A DNA stretch of 64,000 nucleotides, taken from positions 67,311 to 131,310 of the forward strand of contig DDGL01000010.1 of the NCBI GenBank assembly GCA_002337605.1. Reading direction: 5' to 3'. This DNA is from Flavobacteriaceae bacterium UBA1903 (GTDB lineage Bacteria; Bacteroidota; Bacteroidia; Flavobacteriales; Flavobacteriaceae). Within the stretch, counting starts at the first letter, position 1. Each line of letters starts with the position of its first letter. This document shows positions 16,659-26,752 of the stretch, piece by piece. Made by a program: the position numbers and the translations under genes. The notes under the pieces were generated by a model. It ran no database searches and was not told the DNA's origin. It saw only the letters and a list, made by a program, of their open reading frames with translations.

Positions 16659-19600
16659 CTGTTTGCTTTTTTAAGTTGGTATTCCTTTTTCCAGCTGTAC
16701 AGGACTGGCAGTAGAAAGTAGGACGTAACGTCGATTATCATTCCGCCAAAAATGGGTATCGCCATCGGTATCATTATATCGCTTCCCTTGCCTGTGGATG
16801 TAAGCACAGGCAGTAGTGCCAGCACCGTAGTTACGGTAGTCATTAAACACGGACGAATACGTTTTCCTGCGGCTTCCAAAGTGGCGAGCCTTATACCTTT
16901 TTGAGAATCTGGGTCATTGCTTTTAAAAGATTGGTCTAAATAGGTGGCCATTACGACACCATCATCAGTTGCAATACCGAAGAGGGCAATAAAACCTACC
17001 CAAACGGCGACACTCAAATTGATGGTCTTCATATTGAACAAGTCCCGTAGATTCTCGCCAAAAAAGCTGAAGTTGAAAAACCAATCTTGCCCATACAACC
17101 AAATCATTATGAAACCACCTGCAAAGGCTACGGCAATTGCGGTAAACACCATAAGCGATGTAGAAACCGACCTGAACTGGAAATACAAAATCAAGAAAAT
17201 GACCAGTAAACAAAGTGGCACCACGACCGATAGCGTTTTTTCTGCTCGCAACTGATTTTCATAGGTTCCCGTAAATCGATAGCTCACGCCTTGCGGCACG
17301 ACCAGCGAACCGTTATCAATATTTTCTTGAATCAGGGCTTGGGCATTTTCTACCACATCCACTTCGGCAAAGCCGTCGAGTTTATCAAACAGCACGTAGC
17401 CAATTAAAAAAGTGTCTTCACTTTTAATGACCTGTGGTCCTTGCTCGTAGCGTATCTCTACCAGTTCACCCAGCGGTACGGGACTTCCCTTTTCAACAGG
17501 AACATAGATATTACGCAAGTCGTCTGGGTTTGCCCGCAATTCTCGTGGATAGCGAACTCGAACGGCATAACGTTCACGACCTTCCACGGTTTGCGTGAGT
17601 GGCATACCACCAACTGCCACTTGAAGAATTTCCTGAACATCCATTATGGATATGCCATATCGAGCCAATTGGTCTCGCTTAATATCTATGAGTAGGTACG
17701 GCTTGCCCACGATACGGTCTGCAAAAACAGCTTGTTCCTTAACGCCTTCGGCTTGTTTGAGAATGTCTTCCAATTCCAGTCCAAAGTTTTCTATGGACTT
17801 TAAATCGGGACCTTTTACCTTGATGCCCATAGGCGCACGCATTCCCGTTTGTAGCATTACCAATCTCGTTTCGATGGGTTGCAACTTGGGTGCCGATGTC
17901 ACGCCTGGTAATTTGGTCACTCGTACAATCTCGTTCCAAATATCATCTGGACTTTCAATTTCGGGTCGCCAGTTTCTGTAGTATTCACCATTTTCATCTT
18001 CAATCAAATCTTCATTTGTCACATTGAGCGCAGTCGAAATGCGACCCTCACGTACATAGTTCTCGACTGCGCTCGAACTGACATCTACATTCATATTGTG
18101 AAAAAGTTTGCCATTTTTCAACACAAACAATCCATCGTCATTAACCTTATAGCGTTGTCGCTTGCCAGAGCTATTTCGCATATATTCAGATTTATACTGA
18201 ATGACATTCTCATACATCGAGAGCGGTGCTGGGTCGAGTGCGCTTTCGGTTCTTCCCGCTTTTCCTACTACAGTTTCGATTTCAGGGATGCTTGCCACCG
18301 CCATATCGAGCTGTTGTAGTACACGCTTGTTTTCTTCAACACCTGCGTGTGGCAAGGATGTAGGCATCAGCAGGAACGAGCCTTCATTAAGCGCTGGCAT
18401 AAACTCTTTGCCCGTATTTCGCATTATGAGAATACCGAGCGTGAGCACCGTAGCCGGAACTATTAAGAATAGATATCGGTTTTGAAGTGCCCATTTCAAA
18501 ATACGGTCATAGTATATCCTAAAAATCGAGAATACACCGAGCAGTCCAAAACAGATAATAGAAACAAATATCAGGTTCATCACAATGCTTCGGTCAAAGC
18601 CTAACGGTCGCCAATACGTAGCGAGCAAGAAGACGATGGCAACTGATGAAATGATAATGTCGATTAGGTTTTTACGCTTTCGCGAAAGCGTACCACGCAT
18701 CTTTAAAAATGAAGTTATGGCGAAAGCGATAAGAATTAGTCCTAACCAATAGCCGTAAACGATGGCGAGAATCCCCAATAAAACAAGTACGCCATTGATG
18801 GCATATTGGGTGCGTTCTCGTACACTCGTCTTGCGGAAAAGGAATGCCGCGATGGGTGGAATAATAAACAGCGCAATGATGAGCGATGCTGTGAGTGCCA
18901 TTGTTTTGGTAAAGGCAAGCGGGCGGAACAGTTTTCCTTCGGCACCAATCATCGTAAATACGGGCAGGAAACTGATTATTGTTGTTAAAACTGCGGTTAG
19001 GATAGCACCAGAAACTTCGGCAGTTGCGTTGTAGATAATTTCGTTTGTGCTGTATTCCTTACCGTTTTCATTAAGGCGTAACTTTTCATCTTCCAAATGC
19101 CGAATCATATTTTCGGCAAGTATCACGCCCACGTCCACCATTGTACCGATGGCAATGGCGATACCTGAAAGTGCGACGATGTTTGCATCTACATTAAAGA
19201 GCTTCATCGTGATAAAAACCATCAAAACGGCTACGGGCAATAATCCTGAAATTAGGATAGATGCACGCAGGTTGAACACCATAATGATAATGACAAGAAT
19301 GGTTATGAGAATTTCCAGCGTGAGTGCTTCGTTGAGCGTGTCCAGCGTTTCTTCTATAAGTTCTGTACGGTCGTAAAATGGAACAATGGTTACTTGTGAA
19401 GTGCGACCATCTGCCAAGGTTTTTGTAGGAAGTCCAGAGCTAATTTCGGCGATTTGAGCCTTGACATTATTAATAACTTCCAACGGATTTGCACCATATC
19501 GGGCGACTACGACGCCACCTACGACTTCGGCACCTTCCTTATCGAGAATACCACGTCTTGTCGCTGGCCCTAAATGAACGTTCGCCACATCTTTGATGCG

Positions 19601-20422
19601 GATGGAAGTGAAATTTTCAGAATCTACAACTGCACTTTCAATGTCTGCGATAGACTTTACGTAACCTAATCCGCGCACAAGATATTCAGCTTGATTGATT
19701 TCGAGCGTTTGTGCGCCTATATCTTGATTGCTTTGCTTTACGGCTTTGACCACATCGCCCATACTCACATTATATTGGCGCATTTTTTCTGGGTCGATAT
19801 CCACTTGATATTCCTGAACATAGCCACCTATGGAAGCCACTTCAGAAACACCGCTTGCAGATGATAAACCGTATTTTACATAGTAATCCTGTATGCTACG
19901 CAATTCCTGTAAATCCCAACCGCCGGTTACATTGCCTTCTTTGTCACGACCTTCCAATGTGTACCAAAAAATCTGTCCGAGACCTGTGGCATCTGGTCCA
20001 AGTGATGGATTGACACCATCGGGCAAAAGATTTGCAGGAAGTGAGTTCAGTTTTTCAAGAATGCGACTGCGCGACCAGTAGAACTCAATGTCTTCTTCAA
20101 AAATGATGTAGATGCTCGAAAACCCAAACATAGACGAACTACGGATGGTTTTCACACCTGGTATACCCAGAAGTGAAGTGGTAAGCGGATATGTAATTTG
20201 GTCTTCAATATCCTGTGGCGAGCGACCTTGCCACTTGGTGAAAACAATTTGTTGGTTCTCACCAATATCAGGTATGGCATCAACGGCAACTGGGTCTGTA
20301 GGTAGAAAGCCAGTTTCCCAATTAAAGGGTGCGTTGACCACGCCCCAACCCACAAATAGGGCGAGCATTAGCACGGCAACAAGTTTGTTTTCTATGAGAA
20401 ATTTAATACTCTTATTCAGCAT
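16655..20422 (-). CDS. cusA: CusA/CzcA-family heavy-metal RND efflux transporter
   Basis: 1255 aa, longer than typical CusA (about 1,040-1,050). It has the RND layout of N-terminal helix (about 10-30), periplasmic porter domains, a central membrane bundle with GTMVDVGVILAENMIRHLEDEK, and a second half with GIATDDGVVMATYLD. The extra length includes a charged/polar stretch in the second periplasmic loop (codons around 17960-18220) and additional hydrophobic helices after the first membrane block (codons around 18620-18830). It pumps Cu(I)/Ag(I) or divalent metals through CusB/CusC. The metal is not decidable from this alone, but the neighbours favour copper. Confidence 0.92.
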   Translation of the reverse strand: MLNKSIKFLIENKLVAVLMLALFVGWGVVNAPFNWETGFLPTDPVAVDAIPDIGENQQIVFTKWQGRSPQDIEDQITYPLTTSLLGIPGVKTIRSSSMFGFSSIYIIFEEDIEFYWSRSRILEKLNSLPANLLPDGVNPSLGPDATGLGQIFWYTLEGRDKEGNVTGGWDLQELRSIQDYYVKYGLSSASGVSEVASIGGYVQEYQVDIDPEKMRQYNVSMGDVVKAVKQSNQDIGAQTLEINQAEYLVRGLGYVKSIADIESAVVDSENFTSIRIKDVANVHLGPATRRGILDKEGAEVVGGVVVARYGANPLEVINNVKAQIAEISSGLPTKTLADGRTSQVTIVPFYDRTELIEETLDTLNEALTLEILITILVIIIMVFNLRASILISGLLPVAVLMVFITMKLFNVDANIVALSGIAIAIGTMVDVGVILAENMIRHLEDEKLRLNENGKEYSTNEIIYNATAEVSGAILTAVLTTIISFLPVFTMIGAEGKLFRPLAFTKTMALTASLIIALFIIPPIAAFLFRKTSVRERTQYAINGVLVLLGILAIVYGYWLGLILIAFAITSFLKMRGTLSRKRKNLIDIIISSVAIVFLLATYWRPLGFDRSIVMNLIFVSIICFGLLGVFSIFRIYYDRILKWALQNRYLFLIVPATVLTLGILIMRNTGKEFMPALNEGSFLLMPTSLPHAGVEENKRVLQQLDMAVASIPEIETVVGKAGRTESALDPAPLSMYENVIQYKSEYMRNSSGKRQRYKVNDDGLFVLKNGKLFHNMNVDVSSSAVENYVREGRISTALNVTNEDLIEDENGEYYRNWRPEIESPDDIWNEIVRVTKLPGVTSAPKLQPIETRLVMLQTGMRAPMGIKVKGPDLKSIENFGLELEDILKQAEGVKEQAVFADRIVGKPYLLIDIKRDQLARYGISIMDVQEILQVAVGGMPLTQTVEGRERYAVRVRYPRELRANPDDLRNIYVPVEKGSPVPLGELVEIRYEQGPQVIKSEDTFLIGYVLFDKLDGFAEVDVVENAQALIQENIDNGSLVVPQGVSYRFTGTYENQLRAEKTLSVVVPLCLLVIFLILYFQFRSVSTSLMVFTAIAVAFAGGFIMIWLYGQDWFFNFSFFGENLRDLFNMKTINLSVAVWVGFIALFGIATDDGVVMATYLDQSFKSNDPDSQKGIRLATLEAAGKRIRPCLMTTVTTVLALLPVLTSTGKGSDIMIPMAIPIFGGMIIDVTSYFLLPVLYSWKKEYQLKKANR
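18026..18074. repeat. Inverted repeat GAGCGCAGTCGA ... TCGACTGCGCTC inside cusA
   Basis: Twelve-base arms at 18026-18037 and 18063-18074 are exact reverse complements with a 25-nt spacer. They lie in the codons of the extra periplasmic segment of CusA. Related GAGCGnAGTCGAAG-like sequence also occurs at 51720-51735. Confidence 0.65.
18674..18691. repeat. Palindrome ACGCTTTCGCGAAAGCGT, copy 3
   Basis: Perfect 18-bp palindrome in cusA. It is read in a different codon phase (TLSRKRK) from the two cusC copies, so the DNA motif and not the peptide is shared. Confidence 0.8.
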
Positions 20423-20476
20423 AGCATTTGATTATTAGATATTTGGAGTTGCGTGTTGCAGAAAAAGGCAAACACG

Positions 20477-20522
20477 TTCCGATAACTATCGGAATAGCCC
20501 ACGACAACATAGTTGTTGGGCT
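20477..20522. promoter_or_regulatory. Two adjacent hairpins in the cusA leader
   Basis: TTCCGATAACTATCGGAA (20477-20494) is a near-perfect palindrome. It is followed by AGCCC (20496-20500) pairing with GGGCT (20518-20522), extended inward by ACAAC/GTTGT. Both lie in the 121-nt gap between the HYC_CC_PP gene and cusA. They could reduce read-through between the two or form a processing site. Confidence 0.4.
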
Positions 20523-20543
20523 TCATTCTAAAAATCTAATATA

Positions 20544-20978
20544 TCAAATTAAGAAAGTCTGGTGCATAACTTGCACATCCCGTTTAATAAACGGGGGTGG
20601 GTAATCTACAAAAGGAAGTTCTTCAGATTCCGTTCCTTCAAATAGATTTATATAAGAGTACGTAAAAGCAGCGATGAACGTTTGCTGCTCGAATGAAAGA
20701 GTGTCAAAAGATATTTTAAGGTCGTCTTTGCCTGCCTTTACAATTTGTTGGTCAGTACAACAAGATTTTGATGACATTGTTGAGCTCTCACAACTTTTAA
20801 CTGGTTGTTGCTTCCGATAGCTATCGGAATCCATCCCGCAACTCTTTGCTTCAGAAATTAAACTGAAATCTACCAAGGTATCTCCACAATAGTGCATGTC
20901 CACAGTAAATGACATCGTAGAGAATAGCACTACAAAAGCCATCGAAATGGATAAGATTTTATGGAAAAACTCTTTCAT
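20544..20978 (-). CDS. HYC_CC_PP family small secreted protein
   Basis: 144 aa. Signal peptide (about 1-25), then the signature HYC (29-31), CC (73-74) and PPP (127-129) that names this Bacteroidota family. Further Cys at 47, 63 and 73 suggest metal or disulfide chemistry. It is the most upstream gene of the metal cluster, which fits a periplasmic copper-binding role, but the family function is not established. It contains a perfect palindrome (20812-20829) in its coding sequence. Confidence 0.8.
   Translation of the reverse strand: MKEFFHKILSISMAFVVLFSTMSFTVDMHYCGDTLVDFSLISEAKSCGMDSDSYRKQQPVKSCESSTMSSKSCCTDQQIVKAGKDDLKISFDTLSFEQQTFIAAFTYSYINLFEGTESEELPFVDYPPPFIKRDVQVMHQTFLI
20812..20829. 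repeat. Palindrome TTCCGATAGCTATCGGAA
   Basis: Perfect 18-bp palindrome inside the HYC_CC_PP gene (codons for DSYRK). A one-pair variant is at 20477-20494. Confidence 0.75.
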
Positions 20979-21065
20979 TGATGCTAAATTACAAAATTTT
21001 AGTACTGTATGATGGGATTAACAGAATTTTAATGCTAGTAATTGTGTCACTAAAGTCTTTTAGTA

Positions 21066-21140
21066 TTACTTTCCGATACAGAAAATAATATATTAGTATT
21101 AATGGGGGTTTACGGGGTAGTAGGTACAAATTAGGTACAA
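21066..21140. other. Inner attachment site (att copy 2) with two GGTACAA arm repeats
   Basis: Bases 21066-21088 repeat 4500-4522 exactly and again encode FCIGK-stop on the minus strand. Downstream, GGTACAA occurs at 21123 and 21134, an 11-bp period. The same doublet with 11-bp period is at 48710 and 48721 near the other end of this element. Such spaced repeats resemble integrase arm-binding sites (inference). Confidence 0.82.
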
Positions 21141-21215
21141 GCTTGATTATGTTTATTCAAAATTATCTACATTAATATATATTAAAGATTGGTTTTAATC
21201 ATTGTTGTTTGCAAT

Positions 21216-23486
21216 TTATTGGGTGATTCTAAAATTTCTTATTCTGTACTTATATCCTTCTTTTGCCCTTCCCGTAAAATTTATTTTGTTGAATGCTGAT
21301 ACGCCGAAATAAATTTTGTGGCTACTTGCATATTGAAAAGGTATTTCTGGTGAGTATGATATGTGCGTTTCTTCAAGGAAATTTAAAACGCGTTTAATAT
21401 AAATTAATTCGCCCTTTTTTATAATTATAAATTTTATATAAAGAATTTCATCATACGAGTTATTTTTTTGCTTTCTTATTTTTTTTGCAAATCTCCATAA
21501 TGGTTTACTAGAATCAGAATGAGCTTTCCAATACTTTTTATTGGTATAGGGGTAATTATTTATACTTATAAGGTCTAAAGCTTTTTTGGATGTTAATATT
21601 AAACGATTATCAAGCAAATTTGCTAACAAATCCATATCTCGATTATAATAAAATAAATCACGACACAAGTTATTTACAATTGGTGTAAAAGAATAAGAAA
21701 CATTAGAAGCAAATAAACCTAGCGAGAATTTAGTATGTTCCCCTACAAATAACCCTATTGGAACTGAACCCCCATACTTCGCCTCTTTCATTTCATTGGT
21801 ATAATAGCCCATTTCAAACTCGATTGTGAAATCGTTAAGTAATGAAAATTTGGGATCGTTAAATTCTAAGAAAGGAAAATCAGACTCTCTTAACTCTTTG
21901 ATTCGAGTATTTTCTTTAAATACAATTTCAACCTCATCATCGCTTAGAAATTCTGTTGTAATAAGTTTATTCTCAGGTATAATCCACTTTGCATCGTTAA
22001 AGTTTGCGTTGATGATAATGTCTTTTGATGCTTTTCCATTGTTTTTGGTCAGTATATCCCGAGGTTTCAAAAAATTCAAAAGATTATTAATCTCATTTGC
22101 TTCTTTATTTTTTCTTCCAGTTTCGAGGGTCCCTGCAATAGCATTCGTTGTTCCCAAAATACCTGCTGCCAATTCAGTATCTTCATTTAAGACGTTTGAT
22201 AAATTTTTTATATTTTGGTTTCTTTCAAAATCTTGTAATGGACCAACTAAATTTTCACTTGATAAGTTTGTGATTTCGTTTATTGAAATGGGAAACTCGC
22301 CATTACCACTGCCCAAAAGTTTATTGATGGCTTGCATAGTCCATTCTGTATACAATTCTTGATTCTTTTTTTTGAGTTTGGCCTTGATCTCATCATTTGA
22401 ATTTGACGAGGCTATAATTTGTAGTAATTCTGAATGTTCGGGTTCAAGATTATATTCGTCTGCTATTTTTTTGGCAAGGTCAGTTTTTGCATTTGTAGTT
22501 GCATTTGTAGAAGAATTTGATTGACCAGATGTAGTGCCACTTCTATAATACCTATCTTGAACTATGCGCAAAGTATTCCCAGAAACTTCATAATCCATGA
22601 TATCTGTGGGTGGTACAGGTGCTTTTTTATCACAATATTTTGCGACAGACTGATAATCGACTGTTAATTTTGAACCACTTGTAGACCATTTAAATTCATA
22701 CCTGTAATGATATGGTGGGCAAACCTTATTGCAGTCAGGTACAATGACTGTACCAGTGCCATCCTCATTAAATTTTTGAGTAATTGAAGAACCATTTGTA
22801 CAACCATCAACTTTTATCCATTCTCCAATAATTGTTTTTGAGATTGAAGTACTATTCTTTCTTTCTTCCATAGGTATCGAATAGTTGTTGTCATCTGTTA
22901 TTATATCTTCTTGTTTAGAGTCATTATCAATGGATTCAAACATAATTTTCCGTGCTTGTTCTGAAATTTCGATAGCTTTGCCTTTTGGACTTGGACTACC
23001 ATCTAAGAAATCATAACCAAGAAAGTTCCACGATTCAAGAATTGGTTTAGCCCCTTGCAGTAGGTATAAATATGCTGAACTACTAACAGTTTGTCCAGCG
23101 TCAATATTTGGCTGTTCAGGATAGAATATTGTATAAAGAAATAACTGTTGACCCTTGTTTTCTATTCCAAAATGATTTAACCTATCATAACCGCAGTAAT
23201 CGAGAACCTTACCGTCAGAGGGTATAACGTTTATAGATGCGACACCGGCTAATTTAGGCTTCAACTTTTTGTCACTACCATTTCGAAAACGCAAAGTAAT
23301 TTTCCATACGTGAATTGGCCTATCTGTATAATTCCTGTCCCAATCATTTTCACAACTTACGCGTTCACCAGAATCTGTAATTTCAACAGAAAGCCTTACA
23401 CCTTCCTCATCAAAGTAAAGTGTTTGTGAACTCAATAGAAACGGTATTAAGAAAGATAATCCAAAAATAACTGTTCGATTTTTCAT
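21216..23486 (-). CDS. Large secreted protein with a lipocalin-like middle region, function unknown
   Basis: 756 aa with a clear signal peptide (about 1-20, ending SSQ). Residues about 20-175 are beta-rich. Residues about 218-315 look lipocalin-like (IIGEWIKVDGC, FNEDGTGTV, YEFKWSTSGSKLTVDY) with several Cys. A Ser/Thr/Asn linker and a helical part follow, then a final beta-rich region (about 500-756). No C-terminal sorting domain is evident. Not recognised as a known family. It is the first gene inside the element's left end, with no close partner. Confidence 0.65.
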   Translation of the reverse strand: MKNRTVIFGLSFLIPFLLSSQTLYFDEEGVRLSVEITDSGERVSCENDWDRNYTDRPIHVWKITLRFRNGSDKKLKPKLAGVASINVIPSDGKVLDYCGYDRLNHFGIENKGQQLFLYTIFYPEQPNIDAGQTVSSSAYLYLLQGAKPILESWNFLGYDFLDGSPSPKGKAIEISEQARKIMFESIDNDSKQEDIITDDNNYSIPMEERKNSTSISKTIIGEWIKVDGCTNGSSITQKFNEDGTGTVIVPDCNKVCPPYHYRYEFKWSTSGSKLTVDYQSVAKYCDKKAPVPPTDIMDYEVSGNTLRIVQDRYYRSGTTSGQSNSSTNATTNAKTDLAKKIADEYNLEPEHSELLQIIASSNSNDEIKAKLKKKNQELYTEWTMQAINKLLGSGNGEFPISINEITNLSSENLVGPLQDFERNQNIKNLSNVLNEDTELAAGILGTTNAIAGTLETGRKNKEANEINNLLNFLKPRDILTKNNGKASKDIIINANFNDAKWIIPENKLITTEFLSDDEVEIVFKENTRIKELRESDFPFLEFNDPKFSLLNDFTIEFEMGYYTNEMKEAKYGGSVPIGLFVGEHTKFSLGLFASNVSYSFTPIVNNLCRDLFYYNRDMDLLANLLDNRLILTSKKALDLISINNYPYTNKKYWKAHSDSSKPLWRFAKKIRKQKNNSYDEILYIKFIIIKKGELIYIKRVLNFLEETHISYSPEIPFQYASSHKIYFGVSAFNKINFTGRAKEGYKYRIRNFRITQ

Positions 23487-23992
23487 AAATAAGGTTTTAA
23501 TATATCAATTTAATAGAATCAATAATCAATAGCAATACCTAATGGAGGGGATTTTAACGGATTTCTTAAATAGCATATTGAGTTGTTTACTTAACTTAAT
23601 CAAAATTATCCAAAAAATAATTCAAGACATCAATATCTGATAATCAATGTTATGTCTCAAAGTTACTTAAATAAAATTGATATGGATAATTGTATAAATT
23701 TGAATAAAATTTACAGTTTTAGAGATTTTATAGTATTTTTTAATTGTCTCAAATTGGGAATACTCAACTATATAAATATCTTTACCGCATCCCTTTTTTT
23801 AATCCAACAACAATAATTCCTTTAATGTGCTTGTAGTGCGAAACATGCATATAAGTAAAAGTCCAATAAATTTAACTCAGTATAAATGACCCAACAAAAC
23901 ATAGAACTGAGCCTTTCGAAATATCAAAGTGAACGATTACAAATAGAAATAAAATCCCAATCTCAAAAGAGGTTGAGATTTTTAAATATTTA
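23487..23992. other. 506-nt intergenic region without recognised gene
   Basis: AT-rich. A 46-codon plus-strand frame (ATG 23886) overlaps the next gene's end and is not credible. The only structure noted is the hairpin at 23959-23980. Confidence 0.5.
23959..23983. terminator. Probable terminator after the delta-60 repeat gene
   Basis: AATCTCAA (23959-23966) pairs with TTGAGATT (23973-23980) around AAGAGG, followed by T-rich sequence. It lies 12 nt beyond the stop of the minus-strand gene ending at 23993. The U-run is better on the plus strand, so directionality is uncertain. Confidence 0.5.
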
Positions 23993-26752
23993 CTACCGAA
24001 TAATTAATTTTTTGGCAATAGATTTTTGATTAGTCCTTATTTTAAGAAAGTAAGTGCCAGTTGTTAATTTTGAAATATCTATTTTTTCAAAACTCGAATC
24101 TTTATATATAAGCTCTCGTCCCAATTGATCATTTATAGATAAATCTTTTATGTTTAAATTTTTCGGGTATTTGACATTTAATATTTCGTTTACTGGGTTT
24201 GGATAAACAATAATTTTTTCTTCTAAAATAAAATCATCTACGTCTAATACTTCTGAAATATAGACTTTTGCATTGTATACCTGACTAATACCATTTTCAA
24301 CACTCACCCCAGATATTAGTATATTGTTGGGGTCTTCCTGAGTAACAGAAGACAATTTTATCGAATCGAAATCAAAATTTCCTGACAAAATTCCATCGTT
24401 CGCAAATTCTTGGTCGAATGCTCCGGTATTTTTGTTAATTACCATTACTAGTAAACTGTCTTCGATATGACCAACTACAGCAATTCCACCATTTGATAAT
24501 TCCACTATATCTGTTATCGCCGAAATTTGGTCGCTTGTATTGAGTGTAACATATGAATTGTCACCAAAATCAGAAATAGGTTTTCCACTGCTATCGTATT
24601 TACGTATTTTAAGTTCATATTCACCATCAACGAAACTTCTTCCAATTGTGATCAAATTATTGTTTGAGGTTTCAATAAAATTTGACACGACATTTTCACC
24701 CGCATTTTCTATTTCATCAAATGCAGAAAATGAATTATCCAAACTACCATCTTCATTATATTTTTTTAATATATACCTGTGGATAGCCCCTTCGATTTCT
24801 TCTCCGCCTACGAAGAAAGTATTGTCCTGGCTCAAAACAGATTTCTCTGGGATGAAGTTTGATACTAATTGATTTCTAATAATACCTCCGTTACCAAAAC
24901 TTGGATCTAATAATCCTGCGTCATTACCATCGGCAAAATATCTTGCCATTGCAAGATTACCATCTGATTGACCTACTACTAAAATTTTTTGAGTTCCATT
25001 ATCATTTTGAATGATGAAAGAACTAGCTTCATCGTCACTCCCATTATTTATATCTGTCTGCAAAACATCTGCTGCAGGGCTCCCAAAAAAATTATTTTGG
25101 AAACCAGCCGAGGTTTCTTTAAATCGCACTATAGAAAAATTATTATCAGTTCCATTATTTACTTTGCCTACACCTAATACTATTTCATCCCTACTTAAAT
25201 CTGTAACTGTATTGTCTATATATTTATCAACATCATTTAAAGTCAGGTCCGTGTAATACGTTGGTACTTCGCCTAAACTAATATCATTAGGATGATTAAA
25301 TAAAGGATTTATTATTTCAACATATTTTCTACCAGTATAAGGTTCTGTTATTACTCCAACCCAAGGCTTGTAATTTATGGAAGGATTGTTACTAATTGGT
25401 GTGTTTATTATTTGACCATTATTAGTAATAAATGAATTATCAAAAAGTATAATCCCATTATTACCAAAAGATGCATCTAAGTCCCCATCGTCTTCTAATT
25501 GCAGCATTGATAATGTATTATTAGGTTGACTGTTCACCAAATTATCAATGAGACTATGTCCTACACCTAATAATTTGCTATTAGGTTTCTCAAACAAGTC
25601 AATCATAAAATCATCAAGATTATCTTCTGCCGAAATATCTACAAGTGTACTCCCGTTGTCACCAAATGTTGGATCGAGGTTATTGGCTCCGCCACCTACT
25701 TTACTTACGAGAAAGTCACTTCCGAAACTTGAACCATAAAGTATAAATTCCTCGTCATTTACAATTTTGAAACCAGGTTTTCCAGATTCTGCTAGAAGAT
25801 AAGTTTGTTGAAAATTTAGAGTTGGGGGACTATTTGGATGTACTAAGTAGAACAAATTGCTGCCATCAAAAAAAACTAAATTAGTTACCAATTGGGGAAA
25901 TTGCCTTTCGTAGAAACGCCCGACTATACTGCTAGCTGATATCGAATTGCTACTATTATCTATAAATGCTCCCGAGTCCTCAACATATTGAGAGTATCCC
26001 TCGAAATTAAGACTACTATTTCCTCTTATCCCTAGGTTTAAATCACCTTTTGCACCACCAAAAATATCTTCAAAAAAGCTATTAGTAAAAGGATTTCTAT
26101 CCATAGTCATAATAGATCCAGGAAAATTTTGAGAATATCCGTTATTTCCATATCCCATATCTATGCTACCCGTACCTTCCAATTTTAAAATAAATGAATA
26201 ATCTGAATTGGTATTCGTAATTTCTGAAGAAACAGGTATTTCAATTTCTCCATTAACTGGATCAATTACTGGTGCAGTGTAAAATCTAAAATTTCCATTT
26301 AAAAAATCTAGTTTTACCTCGCCAGTATTGCCAAATGTCTGGTTCAACACCCCGTTGTTAGAATATTTAAAAATTGAAGGAGTGAAATTGTCATTTAGAG
26401 TCCAATAAAAATCACCATTTTCAAACATTGCAATGTGTGATTCTCCGAAAGCTGTTGAAAATGGTGAATATATTACACCATTATCACCAAAATTTCTATC
26501 TATAGCTCCGCCCTCATTTATTCGAAGTAAGATATTTTGCTGATTTTCGTTGGCTAATCGACCACTAATAAGCAACTTAGAGTTTTGTAACGATGCACTT
26601 TCTGTAACAAAGTTAGAAAAGCGAATAGGTCTTGAACTTACTCCACTATTGCCATACGTGGTGTTAAAGGTTCCTGGTTGTTGTGAATAACCAACGACAG
26701 TTGTGTAGAGTGCAAAAAGAAAGAATAGTTTAAAGATAGTATTTTTCATCAT
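23993..26752 (-). CDS. Secreted delta-60 repeat protein with T9SS C-terminal sorting domain
   Basis: 919 aa. Signal peptide (about 1-23, ending GYSQ). Many repeats have the delta-60 pattern D.sFG..G (LDPSFGNGG, LDASFGNNG, DPTFGDNG, IDRNFGDNG), probably forming a beta-propeller-like surface domain. The last about 75 residues are a Por/T9SS sorting signal (YPNPVNEILN, TGTYFLKI, KKLIIR). It is therefore expected to pass the outer membrane by type IX secretion. Its function is unknown. The gene lies downstream of a two-component pair, which may control it. Confidence 0.85.
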   Translation of the reverse strand: MMKNTIFKLFFLFALYTTVVGYSQQPGTFNTTYGNSGVSSRPIRFSNFVTESASLQNSKLLISGRLANENQQNILLRINEGGAIDRNFGDNGVIYSPFSTAFGESHIAMFENGDFYWTLNDNFTPSIFKYSNNGVLNQTFGNTGEVKLDFLNGNFRFYTAPVIDPVNGEIEIPVSSEITNTNSDYSFILKLEGTGSIDMGYGNNGYSQNFPGSIMTMDRNPFTNSFFEDIFGGAKGDLNLGIRGNSSLNFEGYSQYVEDSGAFIDNSSNSISASSIVGRFYERQFPQLVTNLVFFDGSNLFYLVHPNSPPTLNFQQTYLLAESGKPGFKIVNDEEFILYGSSFGSDFLVSKVGGGANNLDPTFGDNGSTLVDISAEDNLDDFMIDLFEKPNSKLLGVGHSLIDNLVNSQPNNTLSMLQLEDDGDLDASFGNNGIILFDNSFITNNGQIINTPISNNPSINYKPWVGVITEPYTGRKYVEIINPLFNHPNDISLGEVPTYYTDLTLNDVDKYIDNTVTDLSRDEIVLGVGKVNNGTDNNFSIVRFKETSAGFQNNFFGSPAADVLQTDINNGSDDEASSFIIQNDNGTQKILVVGQSDGNLAMARYFADGNDAGLLDPSFGNGGIIRNQLVSNFIPEKSVLSQDNTFFVGGEEIEGAIHRYILKKYNEDGSLDNSFSAFDEIENAGENVVSNFIETSNNNLITIGRSFVDGEYELKIRKYDSSGKPISDFGDNSYVTLNTSDQISAITDIVELSNGGIAVVGHIEDSLLVMVINKNTGAFDQEFANDGILSGNFDFDSIKLSSVTQEDPNNILISGVSVENGISQVYNAKVYISEVLDVDDFILEEKIIVYPNPVNEILNVKYPKNLNIKDLSINDQLGRELIYKDSSFEKIDISKLTTGTYFLKIRTNQKSIAKKLIIR

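Larger units (their letters stand above)
4500..21088. mobile_element. Copper/heavy-metal resistance genomic island flanked by direct att repeats
   Basis: The segment is bounded by identical 23-bp repeats that copy the end of mnmE. It contains thirteen minus-strand genes, nearly all with copper/silver-resistance or metal-binding signatures. No integrase or conjugation gene is visible inside. It is best read as a tandemly accreted element or passenger mobilised by the integrase of the neighbouring element. The alternative is one composite element with an internal relic site. Confidence 0.75.

Noticed and set aside
4500..21088. An integrase inside the metal island
   Set aside because: None of the genes there has tyrosine or serine recombinase motifs; only the neighbouring element carries one.
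23886..24026. A 46-codon plus-strand ORF overlapping the delta-60 gene end
   Set aside because: No domain, no partner, and it overlaps a real gene's 3' end; more likely chance.
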